A stretch of DNA of 64,000 nucleotides from Massilia sp. H6 (GCF_024802625.1 NZ_CP103371.1:3782001-3846000), one strand, 5' to 3'; positions 8,704 through 19,372 are shown, counted from the first letter of the stretch. Notes: a model not told the origin generated them from the sequence alone. Program-made: numbers and translations.

Positions 8704-9554
8704 ACACACCCGCGGGCGACATCAGTCTCGACGAACTGATCGGCAACGTGGACGACCTGCCTTCGCTGCCGGCGGTAGTAATGGAGCTCCTGGGCAGCAT
8801 CGACCAGGAAGACATCGACATTGCCTTGCTGGCCAAGAAAGTAGCCAACGATCCCGCGCTGACGGCCAAGACACTGCGCCTGGCCAATTCTTCGGCCTTT
8901 GGGCTGCAGGTCAAAGCCACCACCATCCAGCAGGCGATGACCTTCCTGGGCTTCCAGACCACGCGCAATCTGATCACGGCGGCCGCGCTGACCGGGTGTT
9001 TTCCTGAGGGCCGTTGTGTAGGGTTCAACGACAAGGCATTCTGGCGCCATTCCATCGCTACTGCCGCCTGCGCGCGGGTGCTGGCGCGGCGCGTGCGCTT
9101 CAATCCGGACTACGCGTTCACTGCCGGCCTGCTGCACGATATCGGGCGCCTAGTGCTGGTGGCGCGCTTTCCCGAGCGCTACCAGGCGGTCCTGGCCCTG
9201 CGCGACAAGAACGATTGCGAACTCATCGTGGCCGAACGTGCCCTGCTGGGCATCGACCATGTCGATGCCGGCGTGGCGCTGGCTGAACACTGGAATTTCT
9301 CCGACACCATGCGCCAGGCGATCGCCTTCCATCACTCGCCCGAAGCACCGGGAGCCGGTTTCCTGGCGACGATCGTGCATGTGGCAAGCGCGGTCGTGCA
9401 CGCGCTGGACCTGGCGGGTAATCCGGACGAGCTCGCGCCACGCATCTCGGCGGTGGCCTGGACGGCATTGGGAATGACGGAACAAGCATGGCTGCAGGCT
9501 TTCCACGATACCGAGCTGCAGTACGAAGAAATGGCGGCCATATTGATGGCTTGA
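8700..9554 (+). CDS. HDOD domain signalling protein
   Basis: This is a 284-residue protein of the HDOD family, relatives of HD hydrolases that act in signalling and usually lack full catalytic sites. The domain covers most of the chain: LPSLPAVVMELL (about 20-31), NDPALTAKTLRLANSS (about 50-65), GLLHDIGRLVL (near 146-156) and AFHHSPE (near 215). HD in LLHDIG is kept, as is the HH pair, so some catalytic ability cannot be ruled out. The GTG start at 8700 shares bases with the stop of the preceding gene, which encodes a domain often fused to HD signalling modules. Targets in other species include motility and stress regulation; none can be named here. Confidence 0.88.
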   Translation: MNTPAGDISLDELIGNVDDLPSLPAVVMELLGSIDQEDIDIALLAKKVANDPALTAKTLRLANSSAFGLQVKATTIQQAMTFLGFQTTRNLITAAALTGCFPEGRCVGFNDKAFWRHSIATAACARVLARRVRFNPDYAFTAGLLHDIGRLVLVARFPERYQAVLALRDKNDCELIVAERALLGIDHVDAGVALAEHWNFSDTMRQAIAFHHSPEAPGAGFLATIVHVASAVVHALDLAGNPDELAPRISAVAWTALGMTEQAWLQAFHDTELQYEEMAAILMA

Positions 9555-9605
9555 GACGGCGCGCGCGACTAGCGGCCGGCGCTCAAAACAAGACTACCTG
9601 GCGGG

Positions 9606-9637
9606 AGAAAAAAGAAAAGGCGTCGATGGCAGACGCC
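9606..9637 (-). terminator. Rho-independent terminator for the HTH/poly-Gln gene
   Basis: On the minus strand GGCGTC (9637 to 9632), a seven-base loop and GACGCC (9624 to 9619) are followed by TTTTCTTTTTT. It lies about 90 bases after the stop of the minus-strand gene at 9730. Confidence 0.85.
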
Positions 9638-9729
9638 GGAAGGAAACCGGCGCGGCACTGCGTCAATGCGCGGCGCCGCAGCTCGCTGGCCCCGTAGGCA
9701 TGACAGTCGCAGCTGTCATGCCCGCGGCA

Positions 9730-10128
9730 TCAGTGAGCATAGTTGCCGGAAGAAGAAGACGGAGTCGTTTCGCTGGTTTGTTGCGGTTGCTGCTGCTGGG
9801 CTGCTGCGGCTGCGGCGGCCTGTGCTGCCTTTTCTTCTGGCTTCGGACGGCCCTGGGCATCCGACAGACGATATTTGGTACGGCGATCGCCCATCAGGTC
9901 GCGCAGGTCGCGGATGCTCATGCCGGTTACTTCGTGCATGCGGATCAGCAGCGAAGCACCGACCGGCAGGCGGTGGTGGCGGATTTTACTGATGACTGGC
10001 GGCGCAACTTCGAGCATGCGCGACAGCGCAGCATCGTTTTTCAGTTGCATTTTGCCGAGCAAGATGTCCAGCAAGTGGTTCGGGTTGTAGCTTTCTTGCG
10101 AAGACAAAGCATGGTGCTGTTGTGCCAT
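9730..10128 (-). CDS. Small helix-turn-helix protein with Ala/Gln-rich tail, function unknown
   Basis: The predicted product has 132 residues. Residues 17-82 form a compact helical domain (NHLLDILLGKMQLKND, then AALSRMLEVAPPVISKIR and GMSIRDLRDLMGD). Its pattern resembles Cro/CI-type helix-turn-helix proteins, with the recognition helix probably around 43-51. Residues 98-132 are low complexity: EEKAAQAAAAAAAQQQQPQQ followed by a Thr/Ser stretch. The ATG at 10128 has AGAGG upstream. The gene stands alone, with a terminator behind it and a 610-base non-coding stretch in front, which includes an eight-base inverted repeat at 10175-10198 where a self-regulating operator could sit. No target can be inferred. 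Confidence 0.75.
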   Translation of the reverse strand: MAQQHHALSSQESYNPNHLLDILLGKMQLKNDAALSRMLEVAPPVISKIRHHRLPVGASLLIRMHEVTGMSIRDLRDLMGDRRTKYRLSDAQGRPKPEEKAAQAAAAAAAQQQQPQQTSETTPSSSSGNYAH

Positions 10129-10739
10129 GATATTTACCTCTTTAGTTGGTTGAATTAGTTCTGTAACGAACTTTTGTTAAAGCTAGATTTCTTTAACATC
10201 AGTTCCCGGACTACCTTGCAGTGATTTAACAGGTTGAACCTGAAGATCCCCTTAAGAAACGTACCGGATCGCATGCCCCCGCCTATCCTCTCCACATGCG
10301 CACTTGTCTTTCGAACAAATTATCAGGCCCATACGCTCTCAGTACATCCGAGCTGCGCATGTGACTCATTGTCTCAAATCAAGCTATCGTGCGGAAAGCT
10401 TGTCACATAGGCATTTCAGCACATGGGGATAATTTGTGGCGCACGCAAGAGATTTCTGCAATAAATTTTCTTACCAGAAGTTTGACCGAACTCATTGATT
10501 TACATAAGGAAATAGTTCGATCCGTATAGATTCATTTACGCCCTGGCGCGACTTCCTGCATCATCGCACATTTAACAATCTGATTAAATATGCAATTACT
10601 TGGAGTTAAGTAACTAGTTGTTCTCGATGGCATAATCGGTGACAGCGCACATGCCTGTTTCGTGGGCAGCGGCAGATTTACGTTAAACTGGACACCTTGT
10701 CTTGCCCCGGCCCCAGCGCCCCTCTTCACACAGCACTCC
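10129..10739. other. Long intergenic region with several inverted repeats
   Basis: This is a 611-base stretch between the divergent HTH gene and miaB, AT-rich by local standards. No credible reading frame was found. It holds TGTTAAAG/CTTTAACA (10175-10198), CAGGTT-G-AACCTG (10230-10242) and a ten-base pair of arms CACATGCGCA (10293-10302) and TGCGCATGTG (10354-10363). It must contain promoters for both neighbours, and its size leaves room for a small RNA, but none is recognised. Confidence 0.55.
10175..10198. promoter_or_regulatory. Perfect inverted repeat upstream of the HTH gene, candidate operator
   Basis: TGTTAAAG and CTTTAACA form perfect eight-base arms around an eight-base spacer. The centre lies about 58 bases before the start of the minus-strand HTH gene, a normal place for an operator or promoter element. 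Binding by that protein is only an inference. Confidence 0.45.
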
Positions 10740-12113
10740 ATGCAGAAAAAAGTATTCATCAAAACCTTCGGCTGCCAGATGAACGAGTACGACTCGGACA
10801 AGATGGCCGATGTCCTCGGCGCCTCGGATGGGCTGGTTCGTACCGACACGCCCGAAGACGCCGACGTCATCCTGCTTAACACCTGCTCTGTCCGCGAAAA
10901 AGCGCAAGAAAAAGTGTTTTCCGACCTGGGCCGGTTCAAGGCCCTCAAGCGTGCCAAGCCCGACCTGGTCATTGGGGTGGGCGGCTGCGTAGCCTCTCAA
11001 GAAGGCCAGGCGATCATCCGGCGCGCGCCGCATGTCGACGTGGTGTTCGGTCCGCAGACCCTGCACCGCCTGCCGCAACTGATCAGCGAGCGGCGCAGCA
11101 GCGGCGCGGCGCAGGTCGACATCAGCTTTCCTGAAATTGAAAAGTTCGATCACCTGCCGCCAGCCAAGGTGGAAGGTGCGCTTGCCTATGTGTCGATCAT
11201 GGAAGGTTGCAGCAAATACTGCAGCTATTGCGTGGTGCCCTATACCCGCGGCGAAGAAGTGTCGCGCCCCTTCGACGACGTACTGACCGAATGCGCCGGC
11301 CTGGCCGCGCAGGGAGTCAAGGAGATCATGCTGCTGGGGCAGAACGTCAACGCCTACCGCGGGATCATGGCCGGCGGCGACGCCGCCACCGACGTGGCCG
11401 ACTTTGCGCTGCTGCTCGAATATATTGCCGATATTCCCGGCGTGGAGCGCCTGCGCTACGTGACCAGTCACCCGAAAGAATTTACCCAGCGCCTGATCGA
11501 CGCCTATGCGAAGATCCCGCAACTGGTAGACCACATCTACCTGCCAGTGCAGCATGGCTCGGACCGCATCCTGGGCGCCATGAAGCGCGGCTATACCGGC
11601 CTTGAATACAAGTCGATCATCCGGCGCATCCGGGCGGTACGCCCGAACATGACCTTTTCGTCCGATTTCATCGTCGGCTTCCCGGGCGAAACCGAGGCCG
11701 ATTTCGACGCCATGATGAAACTCGTGGCAGATGTCGGCTTCGACAACAGTTTCAGCTTTATCTTCAGCAAGCGTCCCGGCACGCCGGCCGCCAATCTCGA
11801 CGACGATACGCCGCACGAGGTCAAGCTCGCCCGCCTGCAGCGCCTGCAGGCCCTGATCGACGCCAACACCCGCGCCTACAGCGCGGCCATGGTCGGCACC
11901 GTCCAGCGCGTGCTGGTCGAGGGCCCGTCGAAGAAAGACCCGGGGCAGTTGCAGGGGCGGTGCGAAAACAACCGTGTGGTCCACTTTTTGCCAGAGGCAT
12001 CCGCTCCATCCCTGGTCGGCCAGCTGGTCGACCTGCGGATCGTCGCAAGCCATGATTATTTCCTGCGCGGCGAACTCGTCGCTCACTCACATTCGATAGC
12101 CAAAGCCAGTTGA
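10740..12113 (+). CDS. miaB: tRNA-2-methylthio-N6-dimethylallyladenosine synthase
   Basis: This 457-residue radical-SAM methylthiotransferase adds the methylthio group to i6A37 of tRNAs reading UNN codons. The N-terminal UPF0004 domain has its three cluster cysteines in [20 protein letters not shown] and [10 protein letters not shown]. The radical-SAM cluster motif is [15 protein letters not shown], near 155-170. A TRAM domain closes the chain ([11 protein letters not shown] onwards). The start at 10740 ([12 protein letters not shown]) matches the family N-terminus; the open frame continues upstream without family support. The stop overlaps the TTG start of phoH, beginning the miaB-phoH-ybeY-corC-lnt run. 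Confidence 0.97.
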   Translation: MQKKVFIKTFGCQMNEYDSDKMADVLGASDGLVRTDTPEDADVILLNTCSVREKAQEKVFSDLGRFKALKRAKPDLVIGVGGCVASQEGQAIIRRAPHVDVVFGPQTLHRLPQLISERRSSGAAQVDISFPEIEKFDHLPPAKVEGALAYVSIMEGCSKYCSYCVVPYTRGEEVSRPFDDVLTECAGLAAQGVKEIMLLGQNVNAYRGIMAGGDAATDVADFALLLEYIADIPGVERLRYVTSHPKEFTQRLIDAYAKIPQLVDHIYLPVQHGSDRILGAMKRGYTGLEYKSIIRRIRAVRPNMTFSSDFIVGFPGETEADFDAMMKLVADVGFDNSFSFIFSKRPGTPAANLDDDTPHEVKLARLQRLQALIDANTRAYSAAMVGTVQRVLVEGPSKKDPGQLQGRCENNRVVHFLPEASAPSLVGQLVDLRIVASHDYFLRGELVAHSHSIAKAS

Positions 12114-13186
12114 AAAATACACCTTCCCAGCCTTCGTATTTCATCCCCGAGCCGCTCGACAATACCCGGCTTGCCCACTTGTGCGGACCGCTCGACGAGA
12201 ACCTGCGCCAGATTTCGGCCGCACTTGACGTCACGATCTTCCGGCGCGGCGAGAAATTCATCGTCAGCGGCGCCAATGCCGAGCGCGCGGTCGAGTTGCT
12301 GGAACGCTTCTATGCAGTCGCCAACAAGGTGGTGCCGATTGAAGAAGTGCAGCTGGCCCTGGTCGAACAGCGCGTCGGCCTGATTCCGCACAGCGGTGCG
12401 GCCGCTGAGCCGGACGCTGCGGCGGCCGCCGAGCACCAGGCCCACGACGGCACCACGTCCGACCTGGTCAGCCCGACGCTCAAGACCCGCCGCAGCGATC
12501 TGCGCGGCCGCACGCCGCACCAGATCGAATACCTTAATGCCGTGCTCGAGCACGACATCAGTTTCGGTGTCGGCCCGGCCGGCACTGGCAAGACCTATCT
12601 GGCGGTGGCCTGCGCGGTGGACGCCCTCGAGCGCGACGCGGTCAAGCGCATCATCCTGACCCGTCCGGCGGTGGAAGCCGGCGAACGGCTCGGCTTCCTG
12701 CCGGGCGACCTGAGCCAGAAAGTCGACCCCTACCTGCGCCCCCTGTACGACGCACTGTACGATTTGCTCGGCTTCGACCGCACGCAGAAGATGTTCGAAA
12801 AGCAAGTTATCGAGATCGCCCCGCTGGCGTACATGCGTGGCCGTACGCTTAATCACGCTTTCGTGATCCTGGACGAGGCCCAGAACACGACGGTCGAGCA
12901 GATGAAGATGTTCCTGACCCGGATCGGCTTTGGCAGCAAGGCCGTGATCACCGGCGATGTGACCCAGGTCGACCTGCACAAGACGCAGCGCTCGGGCCTG
13001 GTCGACGCCATGCATGTGCTGAAAAACGTGCGCGGCATCAAATTCACCCAGTTCGCCAGCGTCGACGTGGTGCGCCACCCCCTGGTGGGGCGCATCATCG
13101 ACGCCTACGAAAGCAATGCCTCGATCGAGGAACTGGCCGCCCTCCCCAAACCGACTCAGGTGAAAAATGCAAGAAAAAAAATATAA
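12110..13186 (+). CDS. ybeZ: PhoH family ATPase (YbeZ)
   Basis: This 358-residue cytosolic ATPase is linked to RNA and ribosome maturation with its partner YbeY. A KH-like N-terminal part (residues 30-70, [14 protein letters not shown]) precedes the P-loop domain with Walker [12 protein letters not shown] (near 154-164) and Walker [12 protein letters not shown] (near 247-257). The chosen start is TTG at 12110, which overlaps the miaB stop. The residues that follow ([16 protein letters not shown] in part) match the family N-terminus, and no ATG gives a full-length product. The 3' end overlaps ybeY by 20 bases. Confidence 0.95.
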   Translation: MKNTPSQPSYFIPEPLDNTRLAHLCGPLDENLRQISAALDVTIFRRGEKFIVSGANAERAVELLERFYAVANKVVPIEEVQLALVEQRVGLIPHSGAAAEPDAAAAAEHQAHDGTTSDLVSPTLKTRRSDLRGRTPHQIEYLNAVLEHDISFGVGPAGTGKTYLAVACAVDALERDAVKRIILTRPAVEAGERLGFLPGDLSQKVDPYLRPLYDALYDLLGFDRTQKMFEKQVIEIAPLAYMRGRTLNHAFVILDEAQNTTVEQMKMFLTRIGFGSKAVITGDVTQVDLHKTQRSGLVDAMHVLKNVRGIKFTQFASVDVVRHPLVGRIIDAYESNASIEELAALPKPTQVKNARKKI

Positions 13187-13634
13187 ACTCGACCTCGAAG
13201 TCCAGTACGCCGACACCCGCCTCGAGAAGGAACTGACCGAGGCGATGCTGCAGCGCTGGGTCGAGGTAGCCCTGCTCGGCCCCGCCGAACTGACCATCCG
13301 CCTGGTCGACGCCGAAGAAGGCCAGACGCTCAACCGCACCTACCGCGGCAAGGATTACGCGACCAACGTGCTCACCTTCGCCTACAACGAAGGCGAAGAA
13401 CTGGGCGAGGACGATGCCACCCAGGCCGACATCATCCTGTGCACCGACGTGTTGCTGCGCGAAGCGCAAGAGCAGAACAAGACGGTCGAGGAGCACGCGG
13501 CGCACCTGGTCGTGCATGGCGTGCTGCACGCCCAGGGCTACGACCATGAGCACGACGAGGAAGCCGACGAAATGGAGCAGTTCGAGCGCGATATCCTGGA
13601 AGTGCTGGGCTATCCCGACCCCTACGCCGACTGA
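13167..13634 (+). CDS. ybeY: Endoribonuclease YbeY, rRNA maturation factor
   Basis: This is a 155-residue single-strand RNA endonuclease that acts in 16S rRNA 3' end maturation and 70S quality control. The zinc motif [11 protein letters not shown] is seen near residues 112-122, with the usual upstream [13 protein letters not shown]. It begins 20 bases inside the phoH reading frame, which indicates co-translation. Confidence 0.96.
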   Translation: MQEKKYKLDLEVQYADTRLEKELTEAMLQRWVEVALLGPAELTIRLVDAEEGQTLNRTYRGKDYATNVLTFAYNEGEELGEDDATQADIILCTDVLLREAQEQNKTVEEHAAHLVVHGVLHAQGYDHEHDEEADEMEQFERDILEVLGYPDPYAD

Positions 13635-13748
13635 GGCAGCTGGCAGGCTGCGCGGCCGGTACCATCGGCCGCGTGCGCCGCCCGAAATTGGGTCATCTGC
13701 CCTTTTCGTGTATCCTATACCCATCGCAACAACGGCTTCACGCCAACT

Positions 13749-14627
13749 ATGCCCGAGTATCCCGCTGACGTCCGATCGGACGCCAAACCCCACAGGTCGC
13801 TGCTTGAACGGCTGACCGCCCTGATTTCCCCCGAACCTGAAAATCGCGCAGAACTCCTCGAGGTGCTGCACGAAGCCCACGAGCGCAACCTGATCGATGC
13901 CGATGCACTCTCGATGATCGAGGGCGTGTTCCAGGTCTCCGATTTGTCCGTGCGCGACATCATGGTGCCGCGCTCGCAGATGGACGTGGTCGACATTACC
14001 AAGCCGATCGAGGAATGGCTGCCGGTCGTGATGGAAACGCAACACTCGCGCTTCCCCGCCATCGAAGGCGAGCGCGACAAGGTTGTCGGCATCCTGCTGG
14101 CCAAGGACCTGCTGCGCTACTACGCCGAAGACGCCTTCGACGTGCGCGCCATGCTGCGCCCCGCCATCTTCATTCCCGAGTCCAAGCGCCTGAACGTGCT
14201 GCTGCGCGATTTTCGCGCCAACCACAACCACATGGCCATCGTGGTCGACGAATACAGCGGCGTGGCCGGCCTGATCACGATCGAAGATGTGCTCGAGCAG
14301 ATCGTCGGCGACATCGAAGACGAATACGATTTCGATGAAGAAGAAGACAACGTCCTGTCGATCAAGGAAGGCCAGCTTGGCCCGCGCTGGCGCGTCAAGG
14401 CGCTGACCGAGATCGAGCAGTTCAACGACGAAATCGGCGCCAACCTGGCGCAGGACGACGCCGACACCATTGGTGGCCTGGTGGCCAGCCACCTTGGCCG
14501 CATGCCGCACAAGGGCGAAGTGTTCGACCTGGAACGCCTGCGCTTCGAAGTGCTGCGCGCCGACGCGCGCCAGATCCACGTGCTGCTGGTCGAGAAGCTG
14601 CCGCCGCTCGACGCCACCCGCGCCTGA
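13749..14627 (+). CDS. corC: CorC/YbeX family CBS-pair protein
   Basis: This 292-residue cytosolic protein has two CBS domains (about 60-185; VRDIMVPRSQMDVVDI opens the first, HMAIVVDEYSGVAGLITIEDVLEQIVGDI closes the second). A CorC/HlyC C-terminal domain follows from about 205. In enterobacteria CorC is linked to Mg/Co efflux, and recent work ties YbeX to ribosome assembly, which suits its place after ybeY. Its TGA overlaps the lnt ATG by one base. Confidence 0.94.
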   Translation: MPEYPADVRSDAKPHRSLLERLTALISPEPENRAELLEVLHEAHERNLIDADALSMIEGVFQVSDLSVRDIMVPRSQMDVVDITKPIEEWLPVVMETQHSRFPAIEGERDKVVGILLAKDLLRYYAEDAFDVRAMLRPAIFIPESKRLNVLLRDFRANHNHMAIVVDEYSGVAGLITIEDVLEQIVGDIEDEYDFDEEEDNVLSIKEGQLGPRWRVKALTEIEQFNDEIGANLAQDDADTIGGLVASHLGRMPHKGEVFDLERLRFEVLRADARQIHVLLVEKLPPLDATRA

Positions 14628-16219
14628 TGCTGCTGCGCCGTAGCAAGCCTGCCGCAGCGCCTGACCCGCTTCGCCGCGCCGCCCGCCCTTCCCCGAAGGC
14701 GCTGGTGCTGATGGCGCTGGCCGGCGCGCTGTCGCTGCTCTCGTTCGCACCCTTCGGCTGGTGGCCGCTGCAGTTGCTGGCGCTGGCCTACTTCTTTTAC
14801 CGGGTCGGCGTCGAGAACACGCCGCGCCACGGCCTGCTGCTTGGCTGGGCGTTCGGCTTTGGCTGGTCGGTGGCCGGCATGCACTGGCTGTACATTGCCA
14901 TTACCCGCTTTGGCGGCCTGCCCGCCATCCTCGGCGCCATTGCCATTGCCCTGCTCGGACTGTACATGGGCTTGTTCGGCGCCTTTGCCGGCGGCGTCGC
15001 CAGCTGGCTGCGCCGCAAGTGGTCGCTCTCGGTGAGCGCCTTTGTGCTGCTGGTGCTGCCAGTGACCTGGGGCGTGTCGGAATGGCTGCGCGGCTGGGTG
15101 TTTACCGGTTTTCCATGGGCTGCTTCCGGCTACGCCCACAACGTCTCTCCGCTGGCAGGGTATGCGCCGATCGTCGGCGTGTACGGCGTTGGCTTGCTTG
15201 CCGCGCTGTGCGCCGGCTGCCTGGCGATGCTGACCCAGCGCAGGCGCTGGCGCGTATTAGGCCTGCTTGGCGCCGTGATGGCGGCCGGCTTCGGCCTGAA
15301 ACAGGTCGCCTGGACCCATGAAACAGGCCAGCCGATCACGCTGCGCCTGCTGCAGGGCGATGTCCGGCAAGACCAGAAATTCGACACCGCCTACCTGATC
15401 GAGATCGTCGAGCGCTACCAGGCATTGATCACGGCTGCTCCGGCCGACCTGATCGCCACGCCCGAAACGGCGATCCCGGTCACGCCGCAGCAGCTGCCGG
15501 ACAGTTATCTCGCTGCACTCGACGCGTTCGTGAAGCAGACCGGCAGCAAGCTGCTGCTCGGCATCCCGACCGCAGACGGCGCGACCCGGTATTCGAACAG
15601 CGTGATTGCCCTCGGCCCCGACAGCGTCGCTGGCGCCCCGCCCTACCGCTACGACAAAGCCCACCTGGTGCCGTTTGGCGAATTCATCCCGCCGGGCATG
15701 CGCTGGTTTACCGATTTGATGAACATCCCGCTGGGCGACCTGACCCGCGGCAAATCGCTGCAGGCGCCGTTCCCGGTAAAAGACCAGCTGGTGCTGCCGA
15801 ATATCTGCTACGAAGACGCTTTTGGCGAAGAAATCGCCGCCCAGCTGCGCAATGCGCCCAAGCCGGCCACGCTGCTGCTGAACGTATCGAACCTGGCCTG
15901 GTATGGCGAGTCGGTGGCGATCCCGCAACACCTGCAGATTTCGCAAATGCGTTCGATCGAAACCGGCCGCCCGATGCTGCGCTCGACCAACAACGGCGCC
16001 ACCGCCATTATCGACGGGCGCGGCCAGATCGTGCAGCAGCTGCCCTTCTATGGCCGCGGCGTGCTGTCGGCTACCGTGCGCGGCACCGAAGGCTTGACGC
16101 CCTATATCCGGTTCGGCAATCTGGCCTTTTTGCTGCTGGGCGGCGCCATGCTGGCCGGCGCCTGGTTCGCCGGGCGCCGCAGGGCGCGTACCTCGAGCAT
16201 GGCGAATTCGAACGGCTGA
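14627..16219 (+). CDS. lnt: Apolipoprotein N-acyltransferase
   Basis: This 530-residue inner-membrane enzyme completes lipoprotein maturation by transferring an acyl chain from phospholipid to the N-terminal Cys. There are five to six membrane segments in residues 1-220. A nitrilase-like periplasmic domain follows with the triad Glu in ATPETAIPV, Lys in YDKAHLVPFGEF and Cys in NICYEDAFGEE. A last membrane segment (FLLLGGAMLAGAWFAG) precedes a basic tail. It shares one base with the corC stop. Confidence 0.97.
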   Translation: MLLRRSKPAAAPDPLRRAARPSPKALVLMALAGALSLLSFAPFGWWPLQLLALAYFFYRVGVENTPRHGLLLGWAFGFGWSVAGMHWLYIAITRFGGLPAILGAIAIALLGLYMGLFGAFAGGVASWLRRKWSLSVSAFVLLVLPVTWGVSEWLRGWVFTGFPWAASGYAHNVSPLAGYAPIVGVYGVGLLAALCAGCLAMLTQRRRWRVLGLLGAVMAAGFGLKQVAWTHETGQPITLRLLQGDVRQDQKFDTAYLIEIVERYQALITAAPADLIATPETAIPVTPQQLPDSYLAALDAFVKQTGSKLLLGIPTADGATRYSNSVIALGPDSVAGAPPYRYDKAHLVPFGEFIPPGMRWFTDLMNIPLGDLTRGKSLQAPFPVKDQLVLPNICYEDAFGEEIAAQLRNAPKPATLLLNVSNLAWYGESVAIPQHLQISQMRSIETGRPMLRSTNNGATAIIDGRGQIVQQLPFYGRGVLSATVRGTEGLTPYIRFGNLAFLLLGGAMLAGAWFAGRRRARTSSMANSNG

Positions 16220-16257
16220 GCGCAATCCTGCCCCAGAGTACCGCCTAAATTCAGTAG

Positions 16258-16277
16258 AATTAGCCATTTGGCAAATT
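16258..16277. repeat. Imperfect 20-base palindrome upstream of glyQ
   Basis: AATTAGCCA-TT-TGGCAAATT has arms matching at eight of nine positions, next to TAGAAT (16255-16260), which resembles a -10 box. It lies in the 111-base gap before glyQ and may be a promoter or operator element; nothing ties it to a known regulator. Confidence 0.3.
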
Positions 16278-16330
16278 AACCGTGTCTGCGGCCTCATCGC
16301 CGCGCCGCCTTTCCTGTCGCTACTATTCCG

Positions 16331-17257
16331 ATGCTCACATTCCAACAAATCATTCTGACCCTGCAATCCTACTGGGACAAGCAGGGCTGCGCGCTGCTGC
16401 AGCCCTACGACATGGAAGTCGGCGCCGGCACCTTCCACACCGGTACCTTCCTGCGCGCGATCGGCCCCGAGCCATGGCGCGCCGCCTATGTGCAGCCGTC
16501 GCGCCGCCCGAAGGACGGGCGCTACGGCGAGAACCCGAACCGCCTGCAACACTATTACCAATTCCAGGTGGTGCTCAAGCCGGCGCCGGAAAACATTCTC
16601 GAACTCTACCTCGGTTCGCTCGAGGCGCTGGGCCTGGACCTGAAGAAGAACGACGTGCGCTTCGTCGAGGACGACTGGGAAAGTCCGACCCTGGGCGCCT
16701 GGGGCCTGGGCTGGGAAGTCTGGCTCAACGGAATGGAAGTGACGCAATTCACCTATTTCCAGCAAGTCGGCGGCCTCGATTGCAAGCCGGTGCTGGGCGA
16801 AATCACCTATGGCGTCGAGCGCCTGGCGATGTATTTGCAGGGTGTCGAGAACGTCTACGACCTGGTCTGGACCACGTGGGAAGAAAACGGCATCACCAAA
16901 ACCCTGAAATACGGCGACGTCTTCCACCAGAACGAAGTCGAGCAGTCGACCTATAACTTCGAGCACGCCAACACCGAGCTGCTGTTCCAGGCCTTCGCCA
17001 ACCACGAGCTTGAGGCCAAGCGCCTGGTCGAGCTGGCGCTGACCCTGCCGGCCTACGAACAGATCATGAAGGCCTCGCACAGCTTCAACATGCTCGACGC
17101 CCGCGGCGCCATTTCCGTCACCGAACGCGCCGCCTACATCGGCCGCGTGCGCACGCTCTCGCGCCTGGTGGCGCAGGCTTACTACGACTCGCGCGAGAAG
17201 CTTGGCTTCCCGATGCTCGGGACCGCCCAGGACAGCGCCGACCAGGCTGCCGCTTAA
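16331..17257 (+). CDS. glyQ: Glycine--tRNA ligase alpha subunit
   Basis: This is the 308-residue catalytic alpha subunit of the bacterial (alpha-beta)2 glycyl-tRNA synthetase. The early class II block [19 protein letters not shown] is easy to see, followed by [21 protein letters not shown]. The gene is 27 bases upstream of glyS and is translated with it. Confidence 0.98.
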   Translation: MLTFQQIILTLQSYWDKQGCALLQPYDMEVGAGTFHTGTFLRAIGPEPWRAAYVQPSRRPKDGRYGENPNRLQHYYQFQVVLKPAPENILELYLGSLEALGLDLKKNDVRFVEDDWESPTLGAWGLGWEVWLNGMEVTQFTYFQQVGGLDCKPVLGEITYGVERLAMYLQGVENVYDLVWTTWEENGITKTLKYGDVFHQNEVEQSTYNFEHANTELLFQAFANHELEAKRLVELALTLPAYEQIMKASHSFNMLDARGAISVTERAAYIGRVRTLSRLVAQAYYDSREKLGFPMLGTAQDSADQAAA

Positions 17258-17284
17258 GTCGACCGGACCACAACAGAACACACC

Positions 17285-19372
17285 ATGAACCAGACTCTCC
17301 TCGTCGAAATCCAGACCGAAGAACTGCCGCCGAAGGCGCTCGTCAAGCTCGGCGCCGCGTTTGCCAACGGCATTGCCAACGGCCTGAAGGCGCGCGGCTT
17401 CCTTGACCCTGACAGCGTGGTGACGCCGCACGCTACTCCGCGCCGCCTGGCGGTCACGATCACGCAGGTAGCAGCCATGTCGCCCGACAAGACCATGCGC
17501 GAAAAGGTGCTGCCGGTCTCCGTCGCGCTGGACAAGGACGGCAATCCGAGCGCGCCGCTCGCCAAGAAGCTGGCCGCGCTGGGCTTTCCAGACCTGACGC
17601 TGGCCGACCTCGAGCGCGCCCAGGACGGCAAGGCCGAATCCTTCTTCCTGACCTATACCGCTGCCGGCAGCGCGCTGGCTGCCAGCTTGCAGGACGTGCT
17701 GCTCGATGCGGTGGCCAAGCTGCCGATCCCCAAGCTCATGAGCTACCAGAGGCCAAGCGGCGCCACCGTGCAGTTCGTGCGCCCGGTGCACCTGCTGCTT
17801 GCCCTGCACGGCGAGCAGGTACTGCCCCTGACACTGCTGGGCCTCGAGGCCGGCCGCCAGACCATGGGCCACCGCTTCCTGTCGCACGGCCAGCCGATTG
17901 TCATCGCGCACGCGGACAACTACAGCGCCGTGCTGGAAAGCGAAGGCAAGGTGATCTCCAGCGCAGAAGGGCGCAAGCAGAGCATCCGCCAGCAACTGCT
18001 CGCCAAGGCCGGTGACGACCAGGTATTGATGCCCGAGTCGCTGCTCGACGAAGTCGCCGCGCTGGTCGAATGGCCGGTGGTCTACGAATGCCGCTTCGAA
18101 GAAGAGTTCCTGGCCGTGCCGCAGGAATGCCTGATCCTGACGATGCAGACAAACCAGAAATACTTCGCGCTGACCGATAGCGCGGGCAAGCTGCGTTCGC
18201 GCTTCCTGATCGTGTCGAACATCGCCACCGATGATCCGAGCGCGATCGTCGGCGGCAACGAGCGCGTGGTGCGCCCGCGCCTGTCGGACGCCAAGTTCTT
18301 CTTCGAGCAGGACAAGAAGAAGACCCTGGAATCGCGCCTGCCGCTGCTGGCCAGCGTGGTCTACCATAACAAGTTGGGCACGCAGCTCGAGCGCACCGAG
18401 CGCGTTACCGTCCTGGCCAGCAGCATCGCGCGCCGCCTGGGCATGGATGTGCCGCTGGCCGAACGCGGTGCACGCCTGGCCAAGGCCGACCTCTTGACCG
18501 ACATGGTGGGTGAGTTCCCCGAACTGCAAGGCATCATGGGCACGTATTACGCGCGCCATGATGGCGAGCACGAAGAAGTCGCCCTGGCCGCGTCCGAGCA
18601 TTACCAGCCACGTTTCGCCGGCGACCTGCTGCCCTCGACCAATACCGGCCTGGTCGCCGCGCTGGCCGACAAGCTCGAAACCCTGGTCGGCATCTGGGCC
18701 ATCGGCCTGCAGCCGACCGGCGAAAAGGACCCGTTCGCGTTGCGCCGCCACGCGCTGGGCGTGATGCGCATGCTGGTCGAAAAGCGCCTGCCGCTGTCGA
18801 TCTCGGCGCTGCTGGCCGATGCCGTGGCAGTGTTCGAGGGCCAGGCCGCCTTCAAGGACCCGCGCGCCGAGGTGGCTGTCTTCATGCTCGAGCGCCTGCG
18901 CGGCATGTTGCGCGAGCGCGGCTTCACTCCGAACGAAGTCGAAGCCGTGCTGGCCCAGAACCCGGACCGCGTCGACGACGTGGTCCAGCGCCTGGAAGCG
19001 GTACAGGCCTTTGCCGCGCTGCCGCAGTCGGCATCGCTGGCCGCGGCCAACAAGCGCATCACCAATATCCTGAAAAAGACCGACGCCGCCATCGGGGAAG
19101 TCAAGCAAGAGCTGCTGGTGGAGCCTTCCGAGAAAAGCCTGGCCGCCGCGATCGCACGCGTGCGCCCCGAGGTCGATGCCGCTTTCGCGCGCGGCGACTT
19201 CACTGGCACCCTCAAGACGCTGGCCCAATTGCGCGACGACGTGGATGCCTTCTTCAATGACGTGATGGTAATGGCCGACGATCTCGCGCTGCGCAACAAC
19301 CGCCTGGCGCTGTTGTCGCAACTGCATGGCATGATGAACGGCGTGGCCGACATCTCGAAGCTCGCGGCATAA
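17285..19372 (+). CDS. glyS: Glycine--tRNA ligase beta subunit
   Basis: This 695-residue beta subunit is needed for tRNA binding and activity of GlyQ. Diagnostic stretches include [15 protein letters not shown] at the start, an HD-like central part and a C-terminal anticodon-binding domain. The full family length is present. It follows glyQ by 27 bases. Confidence 0.98.
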   Translation: MNQTLLVEIQTEELPPKALVKLGAAFANGIANGLKARGFLDPDSVVTPHATPRRLAVTITQVAAMSPDKTMREKVLPVSVALDKDGNPSAPLAKKLAALGFPDLTLADLERAQDGKAESFFLTYTAAGSALAASLQDVLLDAVAKLPIPKLMSYQRPSGATVQFVRPVHLLLALHGEQVLPLTLLGLEAGRQTMGHRFLSHGQPIVIAHADNYSAVLESEGKVISSAEGRKQSIRQQLLAKAGDDQVLMPESLLDEVAALVEWPVVYECRFEEEFLAVPQECLILTMQTNQKYFALTDSAGKLRSRFLIVSNIATDDPSAIVGGNERVVRPRLSDAKFFFEQDKKKTLESRLPLLASVVYHNKLGTQLERTERVTVLASSIARRLGMDVPLAERGARLAKADLLTDMVGEFPELQGIMGTYYARHDGEHEEVALAASEHYQPRFAGDLLPSTNTGLVAALADKLETLVGIWAIGLQPTGEKDPFALRRHALGVMRMLVEKRLPLSISALLADAVAVFEGQAAFKDPRAEVAVFMLERLRGMLRERGFTPNEVEAVLAQNPDRVDDVVQRLEAVQAFAALPQSASLAAANKRITNILKKTDAAIGEVKQELLVEPSEKSLAAAIARVRPEVDAAFARGDFTGTLKTLAQLRDDVDAFFNDVMVMADDLALRNNRLALLSQLHGMMNGVADISKLAA

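Noticed and set aside
15257..19327. A very long open frame on the minus strand
   Set aside because: It lies opposite lnt, glyQ and glyS. High-GC codon use leaves the opposite strand free of stops; the protein is rich in His, Arg, Gln and Ala and matches no family.
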